From Streptomyces sp. Q6 (lineage in GTDB: Bacteria; Actinomycetota; Actinomycetes; Streptomycetales; Streptomycetaceae), in NCBI RefSeq assembly GCF_036967205.1, contig NZ_CP146023.1, positions 186,001 through 250,000 of the forward strand: 64,000 nucleotides of DNA, written 5' to 3'. Made by a program: the position numbers and the translations under genes. Position 1 is the stretch's first letter, and every line of letters starts with the position of its first letter. The notes beneath the pieces were generated by a model. It was not told the DNA's origin, ran no database searches, and saw only the letters and a list, made by a program, of their open reading frames with translations. This document shows positions 1-8,336 of this stretch, piece by piece.

Positions 1-1
1 C

Positions 2-916
2 CGGCACGCGCCGGCCGACTGTCCGTGTCGCACGCAGGGCCGCTGGTGCCACGGGTTCCACGCCGCGACCACGGATCCCGCTCTGATCGACGCTTGGTGG
101 GGCGCTCAGCCCCGCTTCGGGGTCGGTGTCTCCTGCGGTCCGGCCGACCTCGTGGTTCTCGACGTCGACGCGCATGCCGCGCAGGTCCCCGACCGCTCGC
201 GCCTGCTGCCCGGGATCCCGATCGGCCCCCAGGTCGATCTGGCGGGCCTGGCCACCGGTTTTGACACGCTCGCCCTGCTTGCCGCGCTGCGAGGACAGCC
301 CAGCCCCGCAGAGGACGAGACCACTCTGAGAGTGCGTACTCCCTCGGGCGGGGTGCACGTCTGGTACACCAACCCCGATCCGCGCATCCGCTATCGCTCT
401 TCCACCGGCTCCAGCCCGAAGACCGCGCTGGCCTGGCAGGTCGATGTCCGGGCCGACAACGGCTACATCGTTGCGCCTGCCACCCGCACCACCGCCGGGA
501 GCTACCGCCCCCTGGGCACCGCCCGCACCCCGGCCTTGCTGCCCGACTGGCTTGCCGCGGAGCTCGTGCGCACCGGCCATGTCCCGCCCTCGCCCGCAGC
601 CGCACCGGTGCCGGTACCGCGGCGCAGCCGGCCGGGCAAGGGCGCCGACCGGCTGCTCGCTCCGCTTCTCGCCGAAGTCGCCGCATGCGCCGCCGTACCG
701 GAAGGCGCGAGCTTCTCCGAGAAGCTCAACCGTGCCGCCTACACCGTCGGCGGACTGACCGCGGGTGGGTATCTCACGGAGGCCGAGGGCCTGGCCCTGC
801 TGTGGGACGTGGCGCGCACCGCCCGCCCCGGCCAGGAACGCCGCAGCCGCACGATCATCGAGTCCGCTCTGTCCGCCGGCGCCCAGCGCCCGCTCCATCC
901 CCGAGGACGCTCATGA
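2..916 (+). CDS. Bifunctional DNA primase/polymerase (AEP Prim-Pol), 5' end outside window
   Basis: The frame is open from the left edge, so the N-terminus is missing. The visible protein starts with a Cys/His-rich stretch (CPCRTQGRWCHGFH) and continues into an archaeo-eukaryotic primase fold. The DxD metal motif reads VLDVDAH (about 155-175), the second motif is SGGVHVWY (S-G-G-x-H), and a third acidic motif is WQVDVRA. The C-terminal part (FSEKLNRAAY...) looks like a primase C-terminal helical domain. Such enzymes make primers and copy DNA for plasmids, phages and satellites. The stop overlaps the next start as ATGA, so translation of the D5 helicase is probably coupled. A paralogue with broken motifs lies at 4019-4999. 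The family call comes from motif order; the role in replication is inferred. Confidence 0.85.
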   Translation, partial: RHAPADCPCRTQGRWCHGFHAATTDPALIDAWWGAQPRFGVGVSCGPADLVVLDVDAHAAQVPDRSRLLPGIPIGPQVDLAGLATGFDTLALLAALRGQPSPAEDETTLRVRTPSGGVHVWYTNPDPRIRYRSSTGSSPKTALAWQVDVRADNGYIVAPATRTTAGSYRPLGTARTPALLPDWLAAELVRTGHVPPSPAAAPVPVPRRSRPGKGADRLLAPLLAEVAACAAVPEGASFSEKLNRAAYTVGGLTAGGYLTEAEGLALLWDVARTARPGQERRSRTIIESALSAGAQRPLHPRGRS

Positions 917-2478
917 GCGCCGAACCGCCCGCCCGCTTCGACGCGGAAGCCGCAGCAGCGCAGATCAACCAGCAGGCCCTCGACTTCCCCCTGCCGGCGC
1001 CGCATCATCCCCAACTGCCCGCGCAGCAGCGCGACCAGAGCCCCGTTTCCGAAACGTCCCAGCCAGGTTTCGTACCGGACTCTCTCACCGACCGGGGCAA
1101 CGCCAAGCTCTTCGCCCGGCTCTACTCCGACCAGTTCCGCTATGTGCTCGGGATGGGCTGGCACACCTGGGACACCTACCGCTGGAAACTCACCGGGGGA
1201 GAGGAAGCCGCCGTTTGGGCGGCGGGGGAGATGGCCGAGCAAATCGGCGACCGCGACCCCTCCGGCCGCTTCACCGACCGTCAGGTCGCTGCCCACCGCC
1301 GCCACTCCGAGTCGACCTCCGGGGTCAAGGCCATGCTTTACCAGGCGCAGGCGGCCCCGGCGCTGCGGCTGGACCCCGACCTGCTCGACGGCGACAACTA
1401 CGCCCTGTGCACCCCGTCCGGCGTCGTCGACTTGCGCACCGGGGTGTTGCGCAAGCCGAACCCGCTGACCGACATGCACTCGCGGGCCACCACCGTCGCA
1501 CCACAGAAGATGCCGGTCCCGCGCTGGCACAACTTCCTGGCCGACACTTTCGGCGACGACTCCCGGGGCGAGGAGACCATCCGGTTCCTGCACCTGCTCC
1601 TCGGCTACTCCATCACCGGAGACGTCGGCGCCCAGGTCCTGCCTTTTTTGTACGGGTCCGGGGCCAACGGCAAGTCCGTCCTGCTGGAAGTCACCATGCA
1701 GATCCTCGGCGACTACGCCAATGCCGCGCCGCCTGGATTCCTCATGGAGAAGGGCAAGTTCACCGAGCACTCGACGGAATTGACCGAGCTGCACGGGCGC
1801 CGCATCGTGGTGTGCTCCGAACTCAAGCCCAATGACAAGTTCAACGAGGCTCGTGTCAAACTGCTCACGGGCGGCGACACCATCACAGCCCGCCGCATGC
1901 GGCAGAACTTCTTCACATTCACGCCCACGCACAAGCTGTGGCTGCTCGGCAATCATCGCCCGGAGGTCGGTACCGGCGGGCACGCGTTCTGGCGCCGTAT
2001 GCGGCTGATCCCGTTCGAGCGCCGGGTGCCCGACGACCGGAAGATCGACAACCTGGCCGCTGAACTCGTCGCCGACGAGGGCCCCGGCATCCTGCAGTGG
2101 CTCATCGAGGGCGCCCAGCGGTACCTGGCCACCCGCGATCCGCTGCGCGGACCCGACTCCGTACGCATCGCCACCGCCGCCTACCAGACCACCGAGGACC
2201 ACATCGGGCGCTTCCTCGGCGAACGCTGCACCACCGGCAGCGGAGGCCGCCCCGACCTCGATCTGCGGGTCGAGCAGAAGCTTCTCTACATCGCCTACTG
2301 CCAGTGGTGCGCCGACGAGGACATCCGGGCCTCCACCTCCCGGGCGTTCGCCAGTCGCATCCGCCAGGAACTGGGACTCTCGTCCCCCAACGACATGATC
2401 AAGAACAACACGAAGAAGCTGTACCCCGGACTCGCCCTGCTGCCCGAAGCTCCCGAGGACAGGGACACCACCTCATGA
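913..2478 (+). CDS. D5/P4-type phage-plasmid primase-helicase
   Basis: 521 residues. The start is the ATG of the ATGA overlap with the primase-polymerase; the longer upstream frame only runs antiparallel in sense through that gene. The N-terminal D5_N-like region (residues 50-210) leads into a superfamily 3 helicase core with Walker A GSGANGKS at 248-255 and the downstream CSELKPNDKF and WLLGNHRPEV segments typical of P4-family proteins. It would unwind the origin or fork as a hexamer, using primers from the upstream gene. The 522-residue paralogue at 4996-6564 aligns over its whole length. Oddity: a run of six T residues (about 1644-1649) just before Walker A, where the paralogue has CCCTTCCTG; this run could be prone to slippage. 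Confidence 0.9.
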   Translation: MSAEPPARFDAEAAAAQINQQALDFPLPAPHHPQLPAQQRDQSPVSETSQPGFVPDSLTDRGNAKLFARLYSDQFRYVLGMGWHTWDTYRWKLTGGEEAAVWAAGEMAEQIGDRDPSGRFTDRQVAAHRRHSESTSGVKAMLYQAQAAPALRLDPDLLDGDNYALCTPSGVVDLRTGVLRKPNPLTDMHSRATTVAPQKMPVPRWHNFLADTFGDDSRGEETIRFLHLLLGYSITGDVGAQVLPFLYGSGANGKSVLLEVTMQILGDYANAAPPGFLMEKGKFTEHSTELTELHGRRIVVCSELKPNDKFNEARVKLLTGGDTITARRMRQNFFTFTPTHKLWLLGNHRPEVGTGGHAFWRRMRLIPFERRVPDDRKIDNLAAELVADEGPGILQWLIEGAQRYLATRDPLRGPDSVRIATAAYQTTEDHIGRFLGERCTTGSGGRPDLDLRVEQKLLYIAYCQWCADEDIRASTSRAFASRIRQELGLSSPNDMIKNNTKKLYPGLALLPEAPEDRDTTS

Positions 2479-2626
2479 CGCTCCCCGGACCCCGGTCCGC
2501 CCTGGCGGACCGCCCGTACCATGGAGACGGCTCTCCGAAGCGGTCGCTTGTCGGCCGAGCTGGACCCAGCCGAGCGAAGACCACCCGAGCCGGCCGTCCG
2601 ACGGCCGCCCGCACGAAGGAGGCCCG

Positions 2627-3010
2627 ATGAGCGCGATGCCGCAGGAAGGCGATCTCGCCCAGGAGGCCGAGCTCGTGTGGCTGGAGGACCCCGCGGAGCT
2701 CGACTACGTCCGCCAGGCCCTCGACAAGGTCAACACCCGCCGCGGCAAGCCCCGTTACGAGCGGGACGGCCGTCTCATCGGATACGCCAACCTCACCCCG
2801 AAGGCGCCCCGCAGCGCCGACAGCGGCCTGTTCGCCCGGCGCACCTTCTACCTGCTGCCGCACGACCGGCCCAACGACCCCGAGGACTGCCCCTACGCCG
2901 TCGGTTCCCCCCTCGAGGCCGTCGACCCCCGCACCCTGCGACCGGGCCGGCTCGGGGAGAAGACGGCCCGGTCGCAGGGCACCCCGGAGATAGCTCCGAC
3001 CAGCACCTGA
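2627..3010 (+). CDS. DUF6009-like small protein, copy 1
   Basis: 127 residues with a clear ribosome site (GAAGGAGG, about 6 nt before the ATG). It resembles the small Streptomyces family I remember as DUF6009; function unknown. The most conserved parts are a Leu/Tyr-rich helix (ELDYVRQALDK), a basic RDGRLIGYA turn and FYLLPHDRP. There is no signal peptide, membrane segment or cysteine pair. It is the third gene of a module with the primase-polymerase and D5 helicase, about 150 bp after the latter; a clear homologue occupies the same place in the second module (6755-7135). The repeated linkage suggests a part in the element's replication or its control, but that is inference. Confidence 0.75.
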   Translation: MSAMPQEGDLAQEAELVWLEDPAELDYVRQALDKVNTRRGKPRYERDGRLIGYANLTPKAPRSADSGLFARRTFYLLPHDRPNDPEDCPYAVGSPLEAVDPRTLRPGRLGEKTARSQGTPEIAPTST

Positions 3011-3634
3011 CCCGGGACGTAAGGGCCTGGGTCAGTGGGTTCGTAGGGTCGAGAATCCGGCGGCCCGGGCACCGATCCATCGGATCGCCGGAACGCTCGA
3101 CACAACATGTTCCGAGCTGTTCGCGCCTGCCCAGGATCAGTGGCCTAGGCCACTCGGCAGCGGCTTTGGCCGGAAGGCCGATCAAGCGGTTCCAACTCCT
3201 CACCCGGCCGCAGCCGATTGGGTTCGTAGAAGGCTTTCTGGCATTCGCGGACGCTCCCGCCGCCAGGAGGGGCTCGTAGACCACCGGGGCGCTGTGTGAG
3301 GAGAAGCCCAGCAGGCGGCTGGCCACCCGGGGACCGGCCCACCTGCTCGCCATACCGGAACCCCTCCTGGACACTCCGGCCGAGCGGTTGGCGAGCGCCC
3401 CGGGTTGCTGAAGGTGTGGGTCACGGCGCGAATCACCGCGTGAGGCTGTGTCAACAAGGCACCCAGTCCAGTACCAGGAACATTCACGCTCATGTTGATC
3501 TCAAGGATAGGAGGAGACAAGCCCTCAGAGACCAAGGGTTTGAAGGCGGGCACGGGGAGGGACCGGGCGCGCTGTGGTCCTCGAGGCGGGCCCAGGTGTT
3601 TACGCAGGTCGGAGGGCTCTTTGCAGAACCTGAC
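3011..3634. other. Intergenic spacer, left half
   Basis: No gene is recognised here on either strand; the open frames have poor codon bias and no family resemblance. The spacer separates the two replication-type modules and leads into the repeat-bearing segment at 3635-4012. Confidence 0.5.
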
Positions 3635-4012
3635 AGGGACTGTAGGGACTGAACTTTGCCATGATGACGCAGGCAAGACATGTATCCATATACGCGGGAG
3701 GATGTGACACACATGTCAACTTCAGCTCATAATGGAGAAGTAGAGTCCCTACAGTCCCTCTCGGGATCGGATGTACGCCTCTGAACTGCAATGATGCCCA
3801 GGGATTGAGCGGGTGCTCTTCATTCCATCCAGACCCCGCCGTTCGGTCCCTGGCCCCTGAGTGCCTCGAGCGGCCCGGTGAAACACCTACCGTGGTCCTT
3901 GAGGGACCCAAGGGACTGAGGGGCCCAATAAAAACGCCGTGGCGATCGAACAACCTTCCTTCTGTGAAGGCGGACCGTACACTCTTCTCGCATCAGAGTC
4001 CCTTCGGTCCCT
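3635..4012. repeat. Four iteron-like 16-bp repeats in alternating orientation
   Basis: The unit is AGGGACnnnAGGGACT. Copy 1 is at 3635-3650 (AGGGACTGTAGGGACT). Copy 2 is its exact reverse complement at 3744-3759. Copy 3 is at 3902-3917 (centre CCA) and copy 4, inverted, at 3997-4012. The outer hexamers are conserved and only the central three bases vary, as expected of protein-binding sites. The stretch 3660-3740 between copies 1 and 2 is unusually AT-rich for this DNA. Lying directly before a primase-polymerase/helicase pair, the array could be a replication origin with iterons or an operator set. Both readings are inference. Confidence 0.7.
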
Positions 4013-4018
4013 GACGGT

Positions 4019-4999
4019 TTGGCAACGTGTCAGGTGTGTGAAGTAAGCGGGCAGACAGAAGTGACGAGGACGATTCCTGTGCTGAGCGAAGGAGAGAACC
4101 GAGACAGTGCCGTCAGAGTGGCGCCCGCGGCTCCTGCCCCTCCGCAGGCCGTCGCCCGCTGGTTTGCGGCGCAGGGCTGGGCGGCGCATCCTCTCCGCGC
4201 GGGCCGCAGTCTGCCTGTCAGGAGCTGTCATTTTTCCTGTTCAAGGGGCCCGCATGAGTCGGCGAGCTGCTTCTGCTTCCACACAGGCCGTCCCTGTCAT
4301 GGTTTCCACTTCGCGACGACTGATCCTGAACTCATTGAGCGATGGTGGCCAGACACACGTTCCGCGGGCCCGGGTGTTGCCTGTGTTTCTGAGGATCTTG
4401 TCGTGAGCGGCATCGGTGCTCACCATGTGCCCGTGGCAAACCGGATTCATCCGCTTCCGGGTGTCTCTGCTCCGGACCAGGTTGAACTCGCCGCGGTCTC
4501 TGGCTTCGATACGTCGGCGCTCCTTGCGGTCCAGCGAAGTGAGCATGATCCGGCGTATGACGAAGACACACTGCGGGTGCGTCCTTCATCGGGCGGCCTG
4601 TATGTCTCGTACCGGAACCCTGATGCCAACACCCGCTACCGCTGCTCAACGGGGTCCGGGCGAAACATGGCGCGTGGCCGGCAGGCCGATGTGCGGGCGG
4701 GCCGCAGCCTCATCGTGCCCCGGGGTACCCGTATGCCCAAGGGCGTCTGCCGCGGAGGGCCCTCCCTTTCGCGGGCTGCTACTTCGGAGGGAATGGACTT
4801 CTCGGAGAAGCTCAACAGGGTTACCTGCACAGCCTGTGGCCCGGTCGGTGCGGGCCTTGAGCTCGCCGCCAGTCGCGAGCAATGTGTCCATGCCGTTCAC
4901 CGTGCCCACCCTTGGCAGCAGTCCAGGGATGAACAGATCGTTGACGACCCCCTTGCCGTCGGGTCCGTCCGCCCTCTTCACCTCAAAGGACGTTCATGA
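4019..4999 (+). CDS. Degenerate primase-polymerase paralogue with lost catalytic motifs
   Basis: Homologue of the gene at 2-916. The N-terminal region keeps APPQAVARWFAAQGWAAHPL and the Cys/His stretch ending CHGFHFATTD. The DxD motif has become VVSGIGAH (about 4400-4420) and S-G-G-x-H has become SGGLYVSY (His to Tyr), so two of three primase-polymerase motifs are gone. About 45 residues are also missing before FSEKLNR. The frame remains open and ends in the same ATGA overlap with the helicase gene. The true start may be GTG 4079 or GTG 4118 instead of TTG 4019. It is probably catalytically dead: a pseudogene in progress, or kept because helicase translation is coupled to it. Confidence 0.7.
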   Translation: MATCQVCEVSGQTEVTRTIPVLSEGENRDSAVRVAPAAPAPPQAVARWFAAQGWAAHPLRAGRSLPVRSCHFSCSRGPHESASCFCFHTGRPCHGFHFATTDPELIERWWPDTRSAGPGVACVSEDLVVSGIGAHHVPVANRIHPLPGVSAPDQVELAAVSGFDTSALLAVQRSEHDPAYDEDTLRVRPSSGGLYVSYRNPDANTRYRCSTGSGRNMARGRQADVRAGRSLIVPRGTRMPKGVCRGGPSLSRAATSEGMDFSEKLNRVTCTACGPVGAGLELAASREQCVHAVHRAHPWQQSRDEQIVDDPLAVGSVRPLHLKGRS

Positions 5000-6564
5000 G
5001 CAGCAGTGCCGAAGACTCCCCGCGTTTTGATCCGCAGGCTGCCGCTCAGCAGATGCTCGACCTTGGGTCGGCGGACGCGGTGCCCAGTACCGCCCGGTTT
5101 CCCGCGCAGGTCGGTCCCTTTGTCTCGTCGGCTCCGCAAACGGTGAGCGTTCCCACGGGGGCTGCCATCGGTGTGCCGGCCGCGTTGCCTCCCTCGCTTT
5201 CCGACCGGGGAAACGCTCGGCTCTTCGTGCAACTGCACCGTGACCAGTTCCGTCATGTGGAGGGCTTGGGCTGGTTCTCGTGGGACGGCTATCGGTGGAA
5301 GCGTGGGGGAGGGGAGAAGGCCGCCCTGTGGGCTGCGGGGGAGATGGCCGAGGACATGCCGGTCAGCGATCCGCGCGGTGTCTTCAGTAACCGTGACCTC
5401 GTCCAGCACAAGCGGCGCACCCTGTCGACAACGGGCCTCAAGGCCCTCCTGACACAGGCGAAGGCATCGCCTGACATATCCGTCGATCCCGACCGGCTCG
5501 ACGGAGACCCCTACGCCCTGTGCACTCCCGTGGGTGTGGTCGACCTGAACACCGGGCATCTGCGCAAGCCCGACCCGACCCGCGACTTCCACTCCCGCGC
5601 CACCAGCGTTGCCCCGCAGGACATGGAGACGCCGCGCTGGCACCGCTTCCTCGCCGACACCTTCGGGGACGACGACGAGGGCCGGGAGATGATCGACTTC
5701 CTGCATCTGCTGCTCGGCTACTCCATCACGGGCGACGTCGGCGCTCAGGTGCTGCCCTTCCTGCACGGTGAGGGCAAGAACGGCAAGTCCGTCCTGCTCG
5801 ACATCATGATTCAGGTCCTCGGTGACTACGCCGACGCGGCCCCGCCGGGCTTTCTGATGGACCGGGGCGCCTTCTCGGAGCACTCCACAGAACTGACCGA
5901 ACTACATGGGCGCCGTCTGGTGGTGTGCAGCGAACTGAAGCCGAACGACAAGTTCGACGAGGCACGCGTTCGGCTGCTGACGGGCGGCGACAAGATAAAG
6001 GCCCGTCGGATGCGGCAGGACTACTTCTCGTTCACCCCCACCCATCACCTGTGGCTGCTCGGCAACCACCGCCCGGAGGTCTCTACCGGCGGCTTCGCCT
6101 TCTGGCGCCGCATCCGTCTGCTGCCTTTCACCCGCACGGTTCCGGCGCACCGCAGGATCGACAACCTCGCCTTCGAACTTGTACGGGACGAAGGCCCGGG
6201 AATCCTGCACTGGCTGATCCAGGGGGCGCGGCGCTACTTGGGCACCAGAGATCCGCTGGAGGGCCCCGACCGGGTTCGTATGGCCACCACGGCGTATGCC
6301 ACCACCGAGGACCACATCGGCCGTTTCCTCGCCGAGTGCTGCACGCGGGACTGTGATCCGGGCAAGGACCTGCGGGTGGAGCAGGGTTTGCTCTACGCCG
6401 AGTACAGCTCCTGGTGCAACGCCGGCGAAGGCATTCGGCCCGCGACCCCGCGTGCTTTCGCGAACCGGATCCGCCAGGAGGTGGGCGTCGCCTCGCCGAC
6501 CGACATGATCAAGTCGAACGGCCGCAAGTATTACCCCGGAATCGGCCTGTTGGGGCAGGCATGA
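4996..6564 (+). CDS. D5/P4-type phage-plasmid primase-helicase, copy 2
   Basis: 522 residues, starting at the ATG of an ATGA overlap with the degenerate primase-polymerase. Walker A is GEGKNGKS at 258-265. The CSELKPNDKFDEARVRLL and WLLGNHRPEVSTGG segments match copy 1, and all motifs look intact, unlike its upstream partner. Predicted ATP-driven hexameric helicase/primase for an extrachromosomal or integrated element. The C-terminal part (TPRAFANRIRQEVG) is typical of the winged-helix tail of these proteins. Retention of an intact helicase beside a dead polymerase suggests it may use the polymerase of copy 1 in trans; this is inference. Confidence 0.9.
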   Translation: MSSSAEDSPRFDPQAAAQQMLDLGSADAVPSTARFPAQVGPFVSSAPQTVSVPTGAAIGVPAALPPSLSDRGNARLFVQLHRDQFRHVEGLGWFSWDGYRWKRGGGEKAALWAAGEMAEDMPVSDPRGVFSNRDLVQHKRRTLSTTGLKALLTQAKASPDISVDPDRLDGDPYALCTPVGVVDLNTGHLRKPDPTRDFHSRATSVAPQDMETPRWHRFLADTFGDDDEGREMIDFLHLLLGYSITGDVGAQVLPFLHGEGKNGKSVLLDIMIQVLGDYADAAPPGFLMDRGAFSEHSTELTELHGRRLVVCSELKPNDKFDEARVRLLTGGDKIKARRMRQDYFSFTPTHHLWLLGNHRPEVSTGGFAFWRRIRLLPFTRTVPAHRRIDNLAFELVRDEGPGILHWLIQGARRYLGTRDPLEGPDRVRMATTAYATTEDHIGRFLAECCTRDCDPGKDLRVEQGLLYAEYSSWCNAGEGIRPATPRAFANRIRQEVGVASPTDMIKSNGRKYYPGIGLLGQA

Positions 6565-6754
6565 GGGCTGGCGTGGGGCAGTCATCCACCCGACGTGCCT
6601 TACACCCATGCCGAGGTGCGCTCTACGATGGGGGCCCGGCCCCGTACCCGGTTGTCCCCACGGAGCGGCCCGTCACCTTGCGGCGAGCGGGACGGATCGA
6701 TGCCCGGACGCCCCCGGCGCCGGGGAGCATGCCGACGAAGGAGGGGCAGCGGCC

Positions 6755-7135
6755 ATGAGTTCGCTGTTGACCGAGAGCGACCTCATCCACGAGGCCGAGG
6801 TGGTGTGGCTGGAGAACCTCGAACGGCTCGACTACGTCCGTCAGGCACTGGACAAGACCAAGCGGCGCAACACCAAGCCGCCGTACGCGCGCGACGGCCG
6901 CATGGTGGGCTACGCGCTGCTGGACGAGGACGCCTCGCCGGACCCGGACAGCGGCCTGTACAAGCGGCGCGTGTTCTTCCTGCTGCCGCACGACCGTGAC
7001 AGCCTCCCCGACGGCCTCTACCGTGAGGGCGCCCCGGGCGAGGCCATTGACCCGCGCACGATCGAGCCGAGGAAGCCGGGAGCGAAGACGCCCCGGTCTC
7101 AGTCGGGATCGGCAGCCGTGGCTTCGGTGCCCTGA
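6755..7135 (+). CDS. DUF6009-like small protein, copy 2
   Basis: 126 residues. The ATG follows a strong ribosome site (GAAGGAGGGG, 6737-6746). It aligns end to end with the protein at 2627-3010: EAEVVWLEN, LDYVRQALDK, YARDGRMVGYA and VFFLLPHDRD. Function unknown; the family name DUF6009 is from memory. As in copy 1 it is third in the module, about 190 bp after the helicase gene. The tail is basic and rich in Ser/Pro. No signal peptide or membrane helix is visible. Confidence 0.75.
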   Translation: MSSLLTESDLIHEAEVVWLENLERLDYVRQALDKTKRRNTKPPYARDGRMVGYALLDEDASPDPDSGLYKRRVFFLLPHDRDSLPDGLYREGAPGEAIDPRTIEPRKPGAKTPRSQSGSAAVASVP

Positions 7136-7270
7136 GTCTCCACGGTTCGTCACCGTTTTTTACGGCTCTGTACGGCCTGATCGACATGTCGTGCACAGCA
7201 TTTCACGGGCTTCGACCCCCGAAGCGGGGAGACAGTTCTACAGGACTACGACGGACCGTCTCCCGTCCCG

Positions 7271-7310
7271 GGTTCACGGGCGCCATCGAGCAGGGCGACG
7301 CCCGTGAACC
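7271..7310. terminator. Hairpin terminator after the second replication module
   Basis: A 12-bp perfect stem (GGTTCACGGGCG at 7271-7282 with CGCCCGTGAACC at 7299-7310) and a 16-nt loop, followed by TTTGTTG. It lies between the 3' end of the DUF6009-like gene and the 3' end of the convergent hydrolase gene, so it can serve both. Confidence 0.75.
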
Positions 7311-7321
7311 TTTGTTGTGCG

Positions 7322-8224
7322 CTACCGCCCGGTCCGCAGGACGAAGTCACGGACGGTGTTCGCGAACAGTTCCGGCTCCTCGATGTGCCCCATATGCCCG
7401 CTGTTCTCCAGTACGAGCAGCCGTGAGTCGGGGATCAGCTCGGCCAGTTCGTACGCCCAGCGCGGCCCACAGATCACGTCGTGTCGGCCCACGATGACCA
7501 GAGCCGGCGGCTCCAGGCTCTTCAGCGCGGTCCGGTCGTCGATGCTTTCCGGTACGAGGTTCTCGTCCAGGCCCGAGATGTAGGTGGCCTGCACCGCGTC
7601 CCGGAAGGGGGCCAATTTTTCCTCATTGCCCCAGTAGTCGGCGAAGTAGGAGGGCAGGACTCCGCGCGCTACCGCAACGGTCTGCTCGTCGCTGGAGATA
7701 TCTGCCATGGCGCCGAACGCGGCCAGCACATCCGGCAGCCCCGGGTGGCCCGCATGCTTGGCGACGAACGCCTCCACCATGCGACTCGCCTCCGCCCCGT
7801 GCTCCGGCCCGGTGACGGGCGCGCCTTCGTACAGGACGACGCCCGCCACCTGCTCAGGCCGGTGCAGCGCGTGATAGGCGGTCACGAACGCGCCGTGCGA
7901 GTGCCCGAGCAGGTGCACCCGGGGCACCCCGAGCCGGCTGATCAGCACCTGAAGGAAGCGGCTGTAGCGCTCGCGGGTGTAGCCGTGCGGATGCGAGGGC
8001 AGCCGGCTGTCCTCGGCGGTGCCCACGGGCTCGACGTAGACCATCGTCAGGTGCTCCTCGAGAGCGGGCATGCGCAGGTACTCGTAGAAGATGCCGGGAC
8101 CGCCGGAGTGCGCCACGCATACGGGGCCGCTGCCGTGGACGTGATAGCGCTGGACGATTCCGCCCGTTTGGTAGGAGTGGGTGCCGAGGGAGAGGGGACC
8201 GGTGGGTGCGAGGGGTATGTTCAT
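7322..8224 (-). CDS. Alpha/beta hydrolase, proline-iminopeptidase-like
   Basis: 300 residues from ATG 8224, which follows GGAGATCTCC; the longer frame to 8272 lacks a ribosome site. Alpha/beta-hydrolase signatures: oxyanion-hole HSGGPG near residue 40, nucleophile elbow GHSHGA, and a C-terminal catalytic His in NSGHMGHIEEP. The HSGGPG variant suits the prolyl aminopeptidase/hydrolase group. No signal peptide, so it acts in the cytoplasm. The substrate cannot be read from the sequence. It is convergent with the replication module and shares the hairpin at 7271-7310. Confidence 0.8.
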   Translation of the reverse strand: MNIPLAPTGPLSLGTHSYQTGGIVQRYHVHGSGPVCVAHSGGPGIFYEYLRMPALEEHLTMVYVEPVGTAEDSRLPSHPHGYTRERYSRFLQVLISRLGVPRVHLLGHSHGAFVTAYHALHRPEQVAGVVLYEGAPVTGPEHGAEASRMVEAFVAKHAGHPGLPDVLAAFGAMADISSDEQTVAVARGVLPSYFADYWGNEEKLAPFRDAVQATYISGLDENLVPESIDDRTALKSLEPPALVIVGRHDVICGPRWAYELAELIPDSRLLVLENSGHMGHIEEPELFANTVRDFVLRTGR

Positions 8225-8336
8225 GGAGATCTCCGTGGATCCGCAGGTGTCTGTGACACCGACACGACGCACCAGGCACCGGGGAGTTCTATCGGCGGCA
8301 GGTGATCTGGGTCACTCCTCCGGGGTGGGCCCGTGT

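Noticed and set aside
739-2202. Long minus-strand frame opposite the D5 helicase gene
   Set aside because: The plus strand carries clear helicase motifs; the opposite frame has no recognisable domain.
7136-7320. Possible tRNA 3' end or attachment site near GGGTTCACGGGC
   Set aside because: The sequence is one arm of the terminator hairpin; no cloverleaf can be folded and no repeat of it is seen elsewhere.
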